From Frankia sp. QA3 (GTDB lineage: Bacteria; Actinomycetota; Actinomycetes; Frankiales; Frankiaceae), in NCBI RefSeq assembly GCF_000262465.1, contig NZ_CM001489.1, positions 5,773,652 through 5,837,651 on the forward strand: 64,000 nucleotides of DNA, given 5' to 3'. Positions 34,428 through 42,800 of the stretch are shown piece after piece. How positions within the stretch are numbered: position 1 is the first letter of the stretch; the number at the start of each line of letters is the position of its first letter. The translations under genes and the position numbers were made by a program. The notes under the pieces were generated by a model. That model was not told the DNA's origin. It saw nothing but the letters and a program-made list of their open reading frames with translations, and searched no databases.

Positions 34428-36992
34428 ATGATGGTGTCGATGCCGGTCGATCCCGCGCCAGACGAGTACCCGACGCTCGTGGGCTGGCTGCGCGCGCTGC
34501 CTGACGAGGCGATCATCCGGCTGTTCCTGCTGCGACCCGATCTCGCGACACCGCCGCCGCCGGATTTCGACGTCCTGGCCGCCCGGCTGGAGATCCGGGT
34601 GAGCGTCGCGCGCGCTCTGGAACGGCTCGGCACCTTCGCGTGCGAGGTGCTGGAGGCGCTGACGATCCTGCCCTCCCCGGTGCCGCTGGCCGAGCTTGCC
34701 GCGTTCTGCGGGCACGCCGAGGTGGTGGCCGGGGTGGTGCACCGGCTGCGCGAGCTGGGCCTGCTCTGGGGTGATGACGGCGCGTTGCGGGTCGTCGGCA
34801 TGGCCGTCGATCTCGTGGGGTCGCGGCCGCTCGGGCTCGGCCGGCCGATGCGGGAGTGCCTGTCGGCCTACCGGCACCCCCAGCTGGCCAGGGTCGCCGC
34901 CGCCGTCGGCCCGATTCCGCCTGCGACGGATTCGGTGGAGTCCGGGACCGGGTTCGCCGCCCGCGCCGATCTCGGCGACGCCATCGCCGAGCTGTTCGCC
35001 GATCCGGCGCGGGTCCGGGGCTGGCTTGACGGGTGCTCCGAGCGGGCCCACCAGCTGCTCCGCCGGCTGGCGGCCGGTCCCGCGCTCGGCACGACCGCCG
35101 AGGCGGGTCGGCTGCTCCCCGTCTCGGCGGCCCGCAGCCCGGTCGAGGAGCTGCTCGCCCGGGGTCTGCTGGTCGGGATCGACGAAGACACCGTCGAGCT
35201 GCCGCGGGAGGTCGGTCTCGCGGTGCGCGGTGACGCTCCGGCCGGCCAGCTACATCCGTATCCGCCCGAGCCGACGGGCGCGGATGTCGGCGCGGCGGCC
35301 GCCGACGCCGCGGCCGCGCTCGCCGCGGACACCGTCGTCCGCTGGGTCACCACGCTGCTCGACGCGTGGGGCTCGACGCCCGTGACCCCGCTGCGCACCG
35401 GCGGGTTGAGCGTGCGCGACCTGCGCGCGACCGCGAAGCTGCTCGACACCGACGAGCGGACCGCCGCCTTCGTGGTGGAGCTCGCGGCGGCCGCCGGACT
35501 CGTCGACGCGACAGCCGGCGTCGACGTCCAGTACATGCCCACCGCGGCCTACGACCGCTGGGGCACCGACCTGGTGGCGGCGCGGTGGGCGGTGCTGGTC
35601 GAGGGCTGGCTGCGTTCGCCGAGCGCCGCCTGGCTGGTGGGCGAGCGGGACGAGCGGGGTCGCCAGATCGCCGCGCTGTCGCTGGAGGTCCGCCGCTCCT
35701 CCGCGCCGGACCTGCGGGCCCAGGTCCTGCGCGCGCTGGCGGCGGCGCCGGCCGGGGTGGCGCCGACCGGCGAGTCGCTGCGCGCACTGCTGACCTGGCG
35801 GGCGCCGCGGCGGGCGGGCACGCTGCTGGCCGGGATGATCGACGGCACGGTTGGCGAGGCGGAGCTGCTCGGCCTGACCGGGCGGGGGGCGCCGAGTACC
35901 GTCGGGCGGCTACTGGCCACGCAGCTCGACGAGGAGAGCGCCGACCCGGCGCGGGTCGTGGGCCTGCCGAGCCGGCCGGCCGGCGGGGACGCCGCGCTGT
36001 GCGGCCGGCTCGCCGACGCCCTCGCGCCGCTGCTGCCCGAGCCGGTCGAGGAGCTGCTGCTGCAGGCGGACCTGACCGCGGTCGCCCCCGGTCCGCTGCT
36101 CCCCCGGGTGGCCGCGGAGCTCGCGCGGATGGCGGACGTCGAGTCGTCGGGTGCCGCGACCGTCTACCGCTTCTCCGAGGAGTCGCTGCGCCGCGGGCTC
36201 GACTTGGGGCTGACTGCCGAGGACATCCACGCCACGCTCGGTCGCCTGGGCCGCGCCGGCGTCCCCCAGGGGCTGACCTACCTGATCGACGACACCGCCC
36301 GCCGGCACGGCCGGCTGCGGGCCGGTCCCGCATCGAGCTACCTGCGCTGCGACGACACCGCGCTGCTCGCCGAGGTGGTCGCCAGCCGCCGCACGCAGGG
36401 GCTGGGGCTGCGCCGGATAGCGCCGACCATCGTCATCTCCCCGCTGCCGACCGGCGAGGTGCTCGCCGGTCTGCGCGCCGCGGGATACGCGCCGGTTGCG
36501 GAGGCGCCCGACGGCCGGGTGGTGCTCAGCCGGCCGGCCACCCACCGGACCCCGGCAAGGCCGCGCCCGGCGCCCGTCGACGTCGCTGACGGGCGGCTCG
36601 CGCAGGCGCGCGACGTGCTGCGGCTGGTGCGCCGCGGCGACGACAGCGCGCAGGCGATGCGGGCGGCCGGGGGTGTCGCCGGCGCTGAGATCGGGCTCAC
36701 CCGGTCCGCCCCGCTCATCCTCGTGATGTTGCAGGGCGCCGTCCGGGACCGGCGCCGGGTTCTGCTCGGGTACGTCGACCAGCAGGGCACCCCCAGCGAC
36801 CGGATCGTGCGGCCGACCGCGGTGGATGGTGGCTGGCTGACCGCCTGGGACGAGCTCAGCGCCGCCCCGCGTCGCTTCGCCCTGCACCGGGTGACCGGGG
36901 TTGCCGACATCGACGAGGTGTTCGGTGGTGGCGGCGCCCCGGCGCCGGCCGACTGGACGGCCTCCACGCCGGACGCGGCCGACCCGCCCTGA
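34428..36992 (+). CDS. Helicase-associated protein, XPB partner
   Basis: The 854-residue product matches the actinobacterial helicase-C-terminal-domain proteins encoded next to bacterial XPB. It opens with YPTLVGWLRALPDEAIIRLF and LLRPDLATPPPPDFDVLAAR (winged-helix-like region), has long helical repeats through residue 600, and ends with QADLTAVAPGPLLP, DDTARRHGRL and a YVDQQGTPSDRIVRPTAV segment resembling a WYL-like ligand pocket. ATG 34428 or 34440 starts it. The gene sits 270 bases before the helicase on the same strand, implying joint function in DNA repair or transcription-linked unwinding. Confidence 0.82.
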   Translation: MMVSMPVDPAPDEYPTLVGWLRALPDEAIIRLFLLRPDLATPPPPDFDVLAARLEIRVSVARALERLGTFACEVLEALTILPSPVPLAELAAFCGHAEVVAGVVHRLRELGLLWGDDGALRVVGMAVDLVGSRPLGLGRPMRECLSAYRHPQLARVAAAVGPIPPATDSVESGTGFAARADLGDAIAELFADPARVRGWLDGCSERAHQLLRRLAAGPALGTTAEAGRLLPVSAARSPVEELLARGLLVGIDEDTVELPREVGLAVRGDAPAGQLHPYPPEPTGADVGAAAADAAAALAADTVVRWVTTLLDAWGSTPVTPLRTGGLSVRDLRATAKLLDTDERTAAFVVELAAAAGLVDATAGVDVQYMPTAAYDRWGTDLVAARWAVLVEGWLRSPSAAWLVGERDERGRQIAALSLEVRRSSAPDLRAQVLRALAAAPAGVAPTGESLRALLTWRAPRRAGTLLAGMIDGTVGEAELLGLTGRGAPSTVGRLLATQLDEESADPARVVGLPSRPAGGDAALCGRLADALAPLLPEPVEELLLQADLTAVAPGPLLPRVAAELARMADVESSGAATVYRFSEESLRRGLDLGLTAEDIHATLGRLGRAGVPQGLTYLIDDTARRHGRLRAGPASSYLRCDDTALLAEVVASRRTQGLGLRRIAPTIVISPLPTGEVLAGLRAAGYAPVAEAPDGRVVLSRPATHRTPARPRPAPVDVADGRLAQARDVLRLVRRGDDSAQAMRAAGGVAGAEIGLTRSAPLILVMLQGAVRDRRRVLLGYVDQQGTPSDRIVRPTAVDGGWLTAWDELSAAPRRFALHRVTGVADIDEVFGGGGAPAPADWTASTPDAADPP

Positions 36993-36998
36993 GCTCCT

Positions 36999-37046
36999 GA
37001 GCCTGACAGCCCGTGAGCCTGGCAGCCCGTGAGCCTGGCAGCCCGT
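36999..37046. repeat. 16-bp tandem repeat after a stop codon
   Basis: GAGCCTGACAGCCCGT and two GAGCCTGGCAGCCCGT copies run from 36999 to 37046. A TGA is formed at each junction (37014, 37030, 37046), one in each frame, immediately after the helicase-partner stop at 36990. Confidence 0.85.
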
Positions 37047-37262
37047 GAGCGACCGCCCTGAGTCGGACGGCGCCGCGGCTGCGGCGTTGCGTGACTGTCT
37101 GCCCCGCGCCGCCACCTGCCTCGTGGGCTCCCTCAGGACGGCGTCGCCAACCTGTCGGTGGGCGCCTGTACCGTCGATGTACGTCGCTCGCACGGCGGCG
37201 TGCCCTCCGGGACGTGCCCGGGTGGGCCGATGCCGTACGGCGGAACCAGGAGGATGGTGAGG

Positions 37263-38987
37263 GTGGCGGACGGCCCGTTGATCGTTCAGTCGGACAAGAC
37301 CCTGCTCCTGGAGGTCGACCATCCCGGTGCCCCCGAGGCCCGGGCGGCCATCGCCCCGTTCGCCGAGCTGGAGCGGTCCCCGGAGCACGTGCACACCTAC
37401 CGGGTCACCCCGCTGGCCCTGTGGAATGCCCGCGCCGCCGGGCATGATGCCGAGCAGGTGGTGGACGCGCTCGTCCGCCACTCCCGCTACGCGGTGCCGC
37501 ACGCGCTGCTCGTCGACGTCGCCGACACCATGGACCGCTACGGCCGGCTGCGGCTGGAGAACGATCCGGTCCACGGACTGGTGCTGCGGGCGCTCGACCG
37601 GGCCGTGCTCGTCGAGGTCGCGCGGGCGAAGAAGGTCGCGCCGATGCTGGGCGCGCGCATCGACGACGACACGATCGCCGTGCACCCGTCCGAGCGCGGC
37701 CGGCTCAAGCAGGCGCTGCTCAAGCTCGGCTGGCCCGCGGAGGACCTCGCCGGCTACGTCGACGGCGAGAAGCACCCGATCGAGCTTTGCCAGGACGGCT
37801 GGGAGCTGCGCGAGTACCAGAAGGGCGCGGTCGCGGGCTTCTGGGAGGGCGGCTCCGGCGTCGTCGTGCTGCCGTCGGGCGCGGGGAAGACCATCGTCGG
37901 CGCGGCAGCGATGGCCCAGGCCGGCGCGACCACGCTGATCCTGGTCACGAACACGGTCGCCGGTCGCCAATGGCGGCACGAGCTGCTGCGCCGTACCTCG
38001 CTGACCGAGGAGGAGATCGGCGAGTACTCCGGCGAGCGCAAGGAGATTCGCCCGGTCACCATCGCGACCTACCAGGTGATGACGGCCCGTCGCAAGGGCG
38101 AGTACCTGCACCTGGACCTGTTCGGCGCCCGAGACTGGGGCCTGATCGTCTACGACGAGGTGCACCTGCTGCCCGCGCCGGTCTTCCGGATGACCGCCGA
38201 CATCCAGTCCCGCCGCCGGCTCGGCCTGACGGCGACCCTGGTGCGCGAGGACGGCCGGGAGGGCGACGTCTTCTCGCTGATCGGGCCGAAGCGGTACGAC
38301 GCGCCGTGGCGCGAGATCGAGGCGCAGGGCTGGATCGCCCCCGCGGAGTGCACCGAGGTGCGGGTCACCCTGACCGACGACGAGCGGATGGCCTACGCCG
38401 TCGCCGAGCCGGAGGAGCGCTACCGGATGTGCGCCACCGCTTACAGCAAGCGGGCGGTGGTGGAGCGTCTCGTCCGCCGGCACTCCGGCGATCGGGTGCT
38501 GGTGATCGGCGCCTACCTCGACCAGCTTGACGAGCTCGGCGAGCTGCTGGGCGCCCCCGTCATCCAGGGCTCGACCCGCAACCGGGAGCGCGAGCGGCTG
38601 TTCGAGGCGTTCCGCACGGGCGAGATCACCACGTTGGTCGTCTCCAAGGTCGCGAACGTGTCCATCGATTTGCCGGAGGCCGGGGTGGCGGTGCAGGTCT
38701 CGGGCACCTTCGGCTCCCGACAGGAGGAGGCGCAGCGCCTCGGGCGGGTGCTGCGGCCCAAGGCCGACGGCCGAGCGGCGCACTTCTACACCGTGGTCGC
38801 CCGCGACACCGTCGACCAGGAGTACGCGGCCCACCGCCAGCGCTTCCTCGCCGAGCAGGGCTACGCGTACACGATCATCGACGCCGATGACATCCCCGAC
38901 CCGCGTGACGCCGCCGACCGCGGCGACCTCGCGGACCCGGACGACATCGCCGACCCCGACCCCGACGGCGCTGGCGGGTGGGACTAG
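37263..38987 (+). CDS. DNA repair helicase XPB-type (superfamily 2)
   Basis: The 574-residue ATP-dependent 3'-5' DNA helicase has Walker A LPSGAGKT with Lys209, DEVH box at 298-301, GLTATLVREDGR (motif III) and QEEAQRLGRVLRP (motif VI with arginine fingers). An N-terminal region of about 180 residues (damage-recognition-like) precedes the helicase core. GTG 37263 is chosen because AGGAGG at 37248-37253 lies nine bases upstream; ATG 37254 would overlap the site. The C-terminus is an acidic DPDDIADPDPD tail. Bacterial XPB works in repair or transcription-linked unwinding; its partner gene lies upstream. Confidence 0.94.
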   Translation: MADGPLIVQSDKTLLLEVDHPGAPEARAAIAPFAELERSPEHVHTYRVTPLALWNARAAGHDAEQVVDALVRHSRYAVPHALLVDVADTMDRYGRLRLENDPVHGLVLRALDRAVLVEVARAKKVAPMLGARIDDDTIAVHPSERGRLKQALLKLGWPAEDLAGYVDGEKHPIELCQDGWELREYQKGAVAGFWEGGSGVVVLPSGAGKTIVGAAAMAQAGATTLILVTNTVAGRQWRHELLRRTSLTEEEIGEYSGERKEIRPVTIATYQVMTARRKGEYLHLDLFGARDWGLIVYDEVHLLPAPVFRMTADIQSRRRLGLTATLVREDGREGDVFSLIGPKRYDAPWREIEAQGWIAPAECTEVRVTLTDDERMAYAVAEPEERYRMCATAYSKRAVVERLVRRHSGDRVLVIGAYLDQLDELGELLGAPVIQGSTRNRERERLFEAFRTGEITTLVVSKVANVSIDLPEAGVAVQVSGTFGSRQEEAQRLGRVLRPKADGRAAHFYTVVARDTVDQEYAAHRQRFLAEQGYAYTIIDADDIPDPRDAADRGDLADPDDIADPDPDGAGGWD

Positions 38988-39063
38988 CCCGGCCAGCGCA
39001 CGCCCGACCTCGCCGGGCCCACGACGGCGCGGGCGGGACCAACCCGGTCCCAGGCGCCGCCTC

Positions 39064-39654
39064 TCACTCGGCGTCGGGCGGGTCGATCAGCTCGATGGGC
39101 CGGACGGTCACCGGGAACGGGCGCCTCGCACTGAACTCACCCCGTGGGTCGGCCGCGCTGGTGGTCACGTAGGCGCCGTCAACCAGCTCGAACGCCTCCA
39201 GCGTCGCCGCGTCCGGATCAATCAGCCAGCACGACGGCACCCCGCGCTCCCGGTAGAGATCGAGCTTCAGTGTGCGGTCGTAGCGGCGGGTGCTCGCATC
39301 CGCGACCTCGACGACGAGGTACGGCGTCTCCCGCAGCCGGCGGCCCACCACCTCGGGGCTCGGGGCGACGACGATGTCCGGCACAAGCAGGCAGCGCGCT
39401 GACAACTCCACCCCGACCCCGGCGGGGAGCACGTGGGCGCCGGAGGTGGCTGCCTGCGTCAGCAGCCGGGTCAGCCGGCTGGTCACCCGGGCGCGCAGCG
39501 GCGTCGGCCACGGGCGCAGGACGCACAGCCCGTCCAGCAGCTCCAGCCGGGCATCGTCGTACCCGCCGGTGTCGAGATTCTCGACCGTGACCGGAGGTGC
39601 GGGCACGGTTACCGACGGGCGGTGGGAGCGGGACTGCGGGGGTGCCTGGACCAC
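39064..39654 (-). CDS. Uma2-family (DUF820) putative endonuclease
   Basis: The 196-residue product has the PD-(D/E)xK-like Uma2 core: ELLDG at 38-42, VPDIVV with Asp93, YLVVEVADAST with Glu116, and Lys130 in RTLKLDLYRERGV. WLIDP follows as in the family. Uma2 proteins are predicted restriction-endonuclease-fold nucleases, often scattered and of unknown role. GTG 39654 starts it. It is an isolated gene upstream of the repeat-rich stretch. Confidence 0.88.
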   Translation of the reverse strand: MVQAPPQSRSHRPSVTVPAPPVTVENLDTGGYDDARLELLDGLCVLRPWPTPLRARVTSRLTRLLTQAATSGAHVLPAGVGVELSARCLLVPDIVVAPSPEVVGRRLRETPYLVVEVADASTRRYDRTLKLDLYRERGVPSCWLIDPDAATLEAFELVDGAYVTTSAADPRGEFSARRPFPVTVRPIELIDPPDAE

Positions 39655-39918
39655 GCTGCCTATCGTGCCCCGCCGCGGAGGCCCTGTCGAAAGACCGACT
39701 GCGTTAATTGTCCGTGTCGCGCAAATAGTCGAGCTCTAACCTCCCCCGCCGCGAATTGTTGAAAAGAAGTGACATAAAACTCTTGTCGGCTCCAATACCC
39801 AGTGGTAACTTGATCGCCGTTGCTGACGGCCGAGAACCTTTCTTGGCGCAAGGTCGTCTTTGGGAGCGCCTCCTGGCGTTCGCTCCGTCCCGAGTGGCGC
39901 CCGCTCCCAGGCCGAAGA

Positions 39919-39956
39919 GCCCGCCTCCGCGGAACCTCCCGTCCGCGGAGGCGGGC
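39919..39956. terminator. Hairpin with 15-bp stem
   Basis: GCCCGCCTCCGCGGA (39919-39933) pairs perfectly with TCCGCGGAGGCGGGC (39942-39956) across an 8-base loop; a short TTT follows. It looks like a terminator but lies before the repeat array rather than directly after a gene, so its role is unsure. Confidence 0.55.
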
Positions 39957-39972
39957 CTTTCCCCGGATGGCG

Positions 39973-40206
39973 CCTTCGGCGCAATCCGGGGACCCCTGGC
40001 CTCGGGGTGGTCGTGGGGTTTCCGTCAGATCGCCTTCGGCGATCTTTCTGGGGGAGCCGTGGGGGCCTTCGGCGCAATCCGGGGACCCCTGGCCTCGGGG
40101 TGGTCGTGGGGTTTCCGTCAGATCGCCTTCGGCGATCTTTCTGGGGGAGCCGTGGGGGCCTTCGGCGCAATCCGGGGACCCCTGGCCTCGGGGTGGTCGT
40201 GGGGTT
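39973..40206. repeat. 93-bp tandem repeat, about 2.5 copies
   Basis: Copies begin at 39973, 40066 and 40159 with near-identical sequence; the third diverges after about 40206. Each unit holds hairpins GCGCCTTCGGCGC-like, ACCCC-TGGCCTC-GGGGT, and GATCGCC-TTC-GGCGATC. The spacing of exactly 93 makes a regular structured array. Confidence 0.9.
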
Positions 40207-40601
40207 CCGCCGCATCGCCTTTTCGATCTTGTCGGGGTGGCTGAGTGGCCTCTGGCGGTGAGAAGTCGGAGATGCCGACTTTGCCGCCACCGTGGCTGAT
40301 GCGGTGAGGGGTGCACTTTCAATGTGACGTACGGCTCTGGCGGCAATCACCCCAATAAAGGGGTATCCCCGCGTTGACGTGGCGTCGGCCCAGGTGAAGT
40401 GCGGTGCAGCCTGTACGGTATTCCGGCCCCAAACCGTGCCGACCGCACCGCAATCGTGGGTGGACGGCAGGGCGTCGAGCTGAGGCGTGGGGATTCGGAG
40501 CGGGAGGCGGAAGCGGCGTGGGCGGTTCTCGCCTGCGGGGGGTCGGGCGCGGTCGGGCACCGGCTGGCCTAGGCGGCCGCAGTGGGGGCGCGCAACGGCG
40601 A

Positions 40602-40630
40602 AAGGCGGCCCCGGGAAACGGAGCCGCCTT
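40602..40630 (-). terminator. groEL terminator
   Basis: AAGGCGGC (40602-40609) and GCCGCCTT (40623-40630) form an 8-bp stem just after groEL in the transcribed direction; the transcript continues TTCGCC. Typical of GC-rich terminators. Confidence 0.7.
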
Positions 40631-40686
40631 CGTCGTGACGGTGGTGCTGATCCAGCGCTCGCGCTGGGTGGTGCGGGGGAGCTGGA

Positions 40687-42309
40687 CTAGAAGTCCATCT
40701 CGCCGCCGCCGCCGGGGACGGCCGGAGCCGGGTTCTTCTCCGGCTTGTCGGCGATGACGGCCTCGGTGGTGAGGAACAGGCCGGCGATCGACGCGGCGTT
40801 CTGCAGCGCGGAGCGGGTGACCTTGGCCGGGTCGATGATGCCGGTGGCGATCAGGTCGACGTACTCGCCGGTGGCCGCGTTCAGACCGTGGCCGGTCGGG
40901 AGGTTGCGGACCTTGTCGACCACGACGCCGCCCTCGAGACCGCTGTTGAAGGCGATCTGCTTGATGGGCGCCTCGAGCGCGAGCCGGACGATGTTCGCCC
41001 CGGTCGCCTCGTCACCGGACAGGTCCAGCTTCTCGAAGGCGGTGATCGACGCCTGGAGCAGCGCGACGCCGCCACCGGCGACGATGCCCTCCTCGACGGC
41101 GGCCTTCGCGTTGGACACCGCGTCCTCGATGCGGTGCTTCTTCTCCTTGAGCTCGACCTCGGTGGCCGCGCCGACCTTGATGACGGCGACGCCGCCGGCC
41201 AGCTTCGCGAGGCGCTCCTGGAGCTTCTCGCGGTCGTAGTCCGAGTCGGACTTCTCGATCTCGTTGCGGATCTGGCTGACCCGACCGGCGATCTGGTCGG
41301 GGTCGCCCGAGCCCTCGACGACGGTGGTCTCGTCCTTGGTGACGACGACCTTCCGCGCGCGGCCGAGCAGGTCGAGCGAGGTGCTCTCGAGCTTGAGACC
41401 GACGTCCTCGGAGATGACCTGGCCGCCGGTGAGGATGGCGATGTCGCCCAGGATCGCCTTGCGGCGGTCCCCGAAGCCGGGGGCCTTCACCGCGACACTC
41501 TTGAAGGTGCCGCGGATCTTGTTGACGACCAGGGTCGCCAGGGCCTCGCCCTCGACGTCCTCGGAGATGATGACCAGCGGCTTGCTGGTCTGCATGACCT
41601 TCTCCAGCAGCGGGAGCAGGTCCTTCACCGCGGCGATCTTGCTGTTGACGATCAGGATGTACGGGTCGTCGAGGACGGCCTCCTGACGGTCGGCGTCCGT
41701 GACGAAGTACGGCGAGATGTAGCCCTTGTCGAAGCGCATGCCCTCGGTGAGCTCCAGCTCCAGACCGAAGGTGTTGCTCTCCTCGACGGTGACGACGCCT
41801 TCCTTGCCGACCTTGTCGAGGGCCTCGGCGATGAGACCGCCGATGGCCGGGTCGCCGGCGGAGATCGACGCCGTGGAGGCGATCTGCTCCTTGGTCTCGA
41901 CCTCCTTGGCCTGCTTCGACAGCTCCTCGGAGACGCGCTCGACCGCGACCTCGATGCCCTTCTTCAGGCCGAGGGGGTTGGCGCCGGCGGCCACGTTGCG
42001 CAGACCCTCGCGCACCAGGGCCTGAGCCAGGATGGTCGCGGTCGTGGTGCCGTCACCCGCGACGTCGTTGGTCTTCTTCGCGACTTCCTTGACGAGCTCC
42101 GCACCGATCTTCTCGTACGGGTCCTCGAGCTCGATCTCCTTGGCGATGCTCACACCGTCGTTGGTGATCGTGGGGACGCCCCACTTCTTCTCCAGTACGA
42201 CGTTGCGACCCTTCGGACCGAGCGTGACCTTGACGGCATCGGCCAGCTGGTTCATGCCGCGCTCCAGGCCGCGCCGAGCCTCCTCGTCGAAGGCGATGAT
42301 CTTCGGCAT
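40687..42309 (-). CDS. groEL: 60-kDa chaperonin GroEL (orphan copy)
   Basis: GroEL forms a double-ring ATP-driven chamber that folds proteins in the cytosol. The 540 residues start at ATG 42309 (MPKIIAFDEEARRG) and include GPKGRNVVLEKKWG, DVAGDGTTTATILAQALV (ATP site) and IVAGGGVALLQA. The tail is GGGGEMDF rather than Gly-Met repeats. No groES lies nearby, so this is a separate groEL copy as is common in actinobacteria. GGGAGGA is about 11 bases upstream. Two CIRCE operators 140-200 bases upstream indicate HrcA repression with heat induction. The intervening 42512-42800 region holds no gene. Confidence 0.97.
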   Translation of the reverse strand: MPKIIAFDEEARRGLERGMNQLADAVKVTLGPKGRNVVLEKKWGVPTITNDGVSIAKEIELEDPYEKIGAELVKEVAKKTNDVAGDGTTTATILAQALVREGLRNVAAGANPLGLKKGIEVAVERVSEELSKQAKEVETKEQIASTASISAGDPAIGGLIAEALDKVGKEGVVTVEESNTFGLELELTEGMRFDKGYISPYFVTDADRQEAVLDDPYILIVNSKIAAVKDLLPLLEKVMQTSKPLVIISEDVEGEALATLVVNKIRGTFKSVAVKAPGFGDRRKAILGDIAILTGGQVISEDVGLKLESTSLDLLGRARKVVVTKDETTVVEGSGDPDQIAGRVSQIRNEIEKSDSDYDREKLQERLAKLAGGVAVIKVGAATEVELKEKKHRIEDAVSNAKAAVEEGIVAGGGVALLQASITAFEKLDLSGDEATGANIVRLALEAPIKQIAFNSGLEGGVVVDKVRNLPTGHGLNAATGEYVDLIATGIIDPAKVTRSALQNAASIAGLFLTTEAVIADKPEKNPAPAVPGGGGEMDF

Positions 42310-42450
42310 GGTTTCTGGGTCCTCCCAGTGGGATGGCAGGTTCGATGGCCTGGCCACAACGACGCCCGCGACGGACGGCTCCCGCCGGCTCCGACCCCGG
42401 TGCAACCACCGTGGACGCCGGGCGGATCGGGCAGCCTCGCCGTTTCAGCC

Positions 42451-42477
42451 TTGGCACTCCCTAGGTGAGAGTGCCAG
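42451..42477 (-). promoter_or_regulatory. CIRCE operator, groEL-proximal
   Basis: TTGGCACTC (42451-42459), 9-base spacer, GAGTGCCAG (42469-42477). It matches the HrcA-binding CIRCE consensus TTAGCACTC-N9-GAGTGCTAA with two changes that are symmetric enough to retain pairing. Confidence 0.88.
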
Positions 42478-42484
42478 GTCCTGT

Positions 42485-42511
42485 TTAGCACTCGGCATGG
42501 GTGAGTGCAAG
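42485..42511 (-). promoter_or_regulatory. CIRCE operator, distal
   Basis: TTAGCACTC (42485-42493), 9-base spacer, GAGTGCAAG (42503-42511). The left arm is identical to the consensus; this is the second HrcA site, eight bases beyond the first. Confidence 0.88.
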
Positions 42512-42736
42512 CTCGGTACTGCGTCCGCGCGCTTCGCAGCACGCGGACGCCGACCGTTTCGCAACCCGCCGCGGGGGCGAGACCGCCTCGTTCGGAATCG
42601 CGTAACCGCTGCCTGGGCGGGATTGTCGGCCCGTTGTCGCGTGGGCGACAGCGGGCCGCTCGGCCTCGCGCCCGGGGTTCCGCCGGGCGACTCGCCGGCG
42701 GAACCGGGCGCTCCCGTGTCGCCGACCACCGTGCCC

Positions 42737-42773
42737 TTCCACAGGGCTGCGCGCCCGATTCGTCCCTGTGGAA
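42737..42773 (-). terminator. Hairpin after thrC
   Basis: TTCCACAGGG (42737-42746) and CCCTGTGGAA (42764-42773) form a perfect 10-bp stem with a 17-base loop, 28 bases after the thrC stop. It is a likely terminator for the thrC transcript. Confidence 0.6.
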
Positions 42774-42800
42774 AGGCTGGGGGACGAGGAACGCGGCGGG

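Larger units (their letters stand above)
39655..40686. other. Non-coding region with tandem repeats and hairpins
   Basis: About 1 kb between the Uma2 and groEL genes holds a 15-bp-stem hairpin, a 93-bp tandem repeat array and the groEL terminator. Open frames through the repeats exist on both strands only because the unit is 93 bp (31 codons) without stops. I see no supported gene. Confidence 0.6.

Noticed and set aside
35910..38834. 974-codon frame on the minus strand
   Set aside because: It is antisense to the XPB helicase and its partner and has no recognisable domain.
40348..40363. ACCCCAATAAAGGGGT palindrome-like element
   Set aside because: Five pairs with a six-base loop and no gene context; likely chance.
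39736..40560. 274-codon frame with three 31-residue repeats on the minus strand
   Set aside because: The repeats arise from the 93-bp DNA array; frames are open on both strands and the sequence is Pro/Arg-rich without a fold, so I treat it as non-coding.
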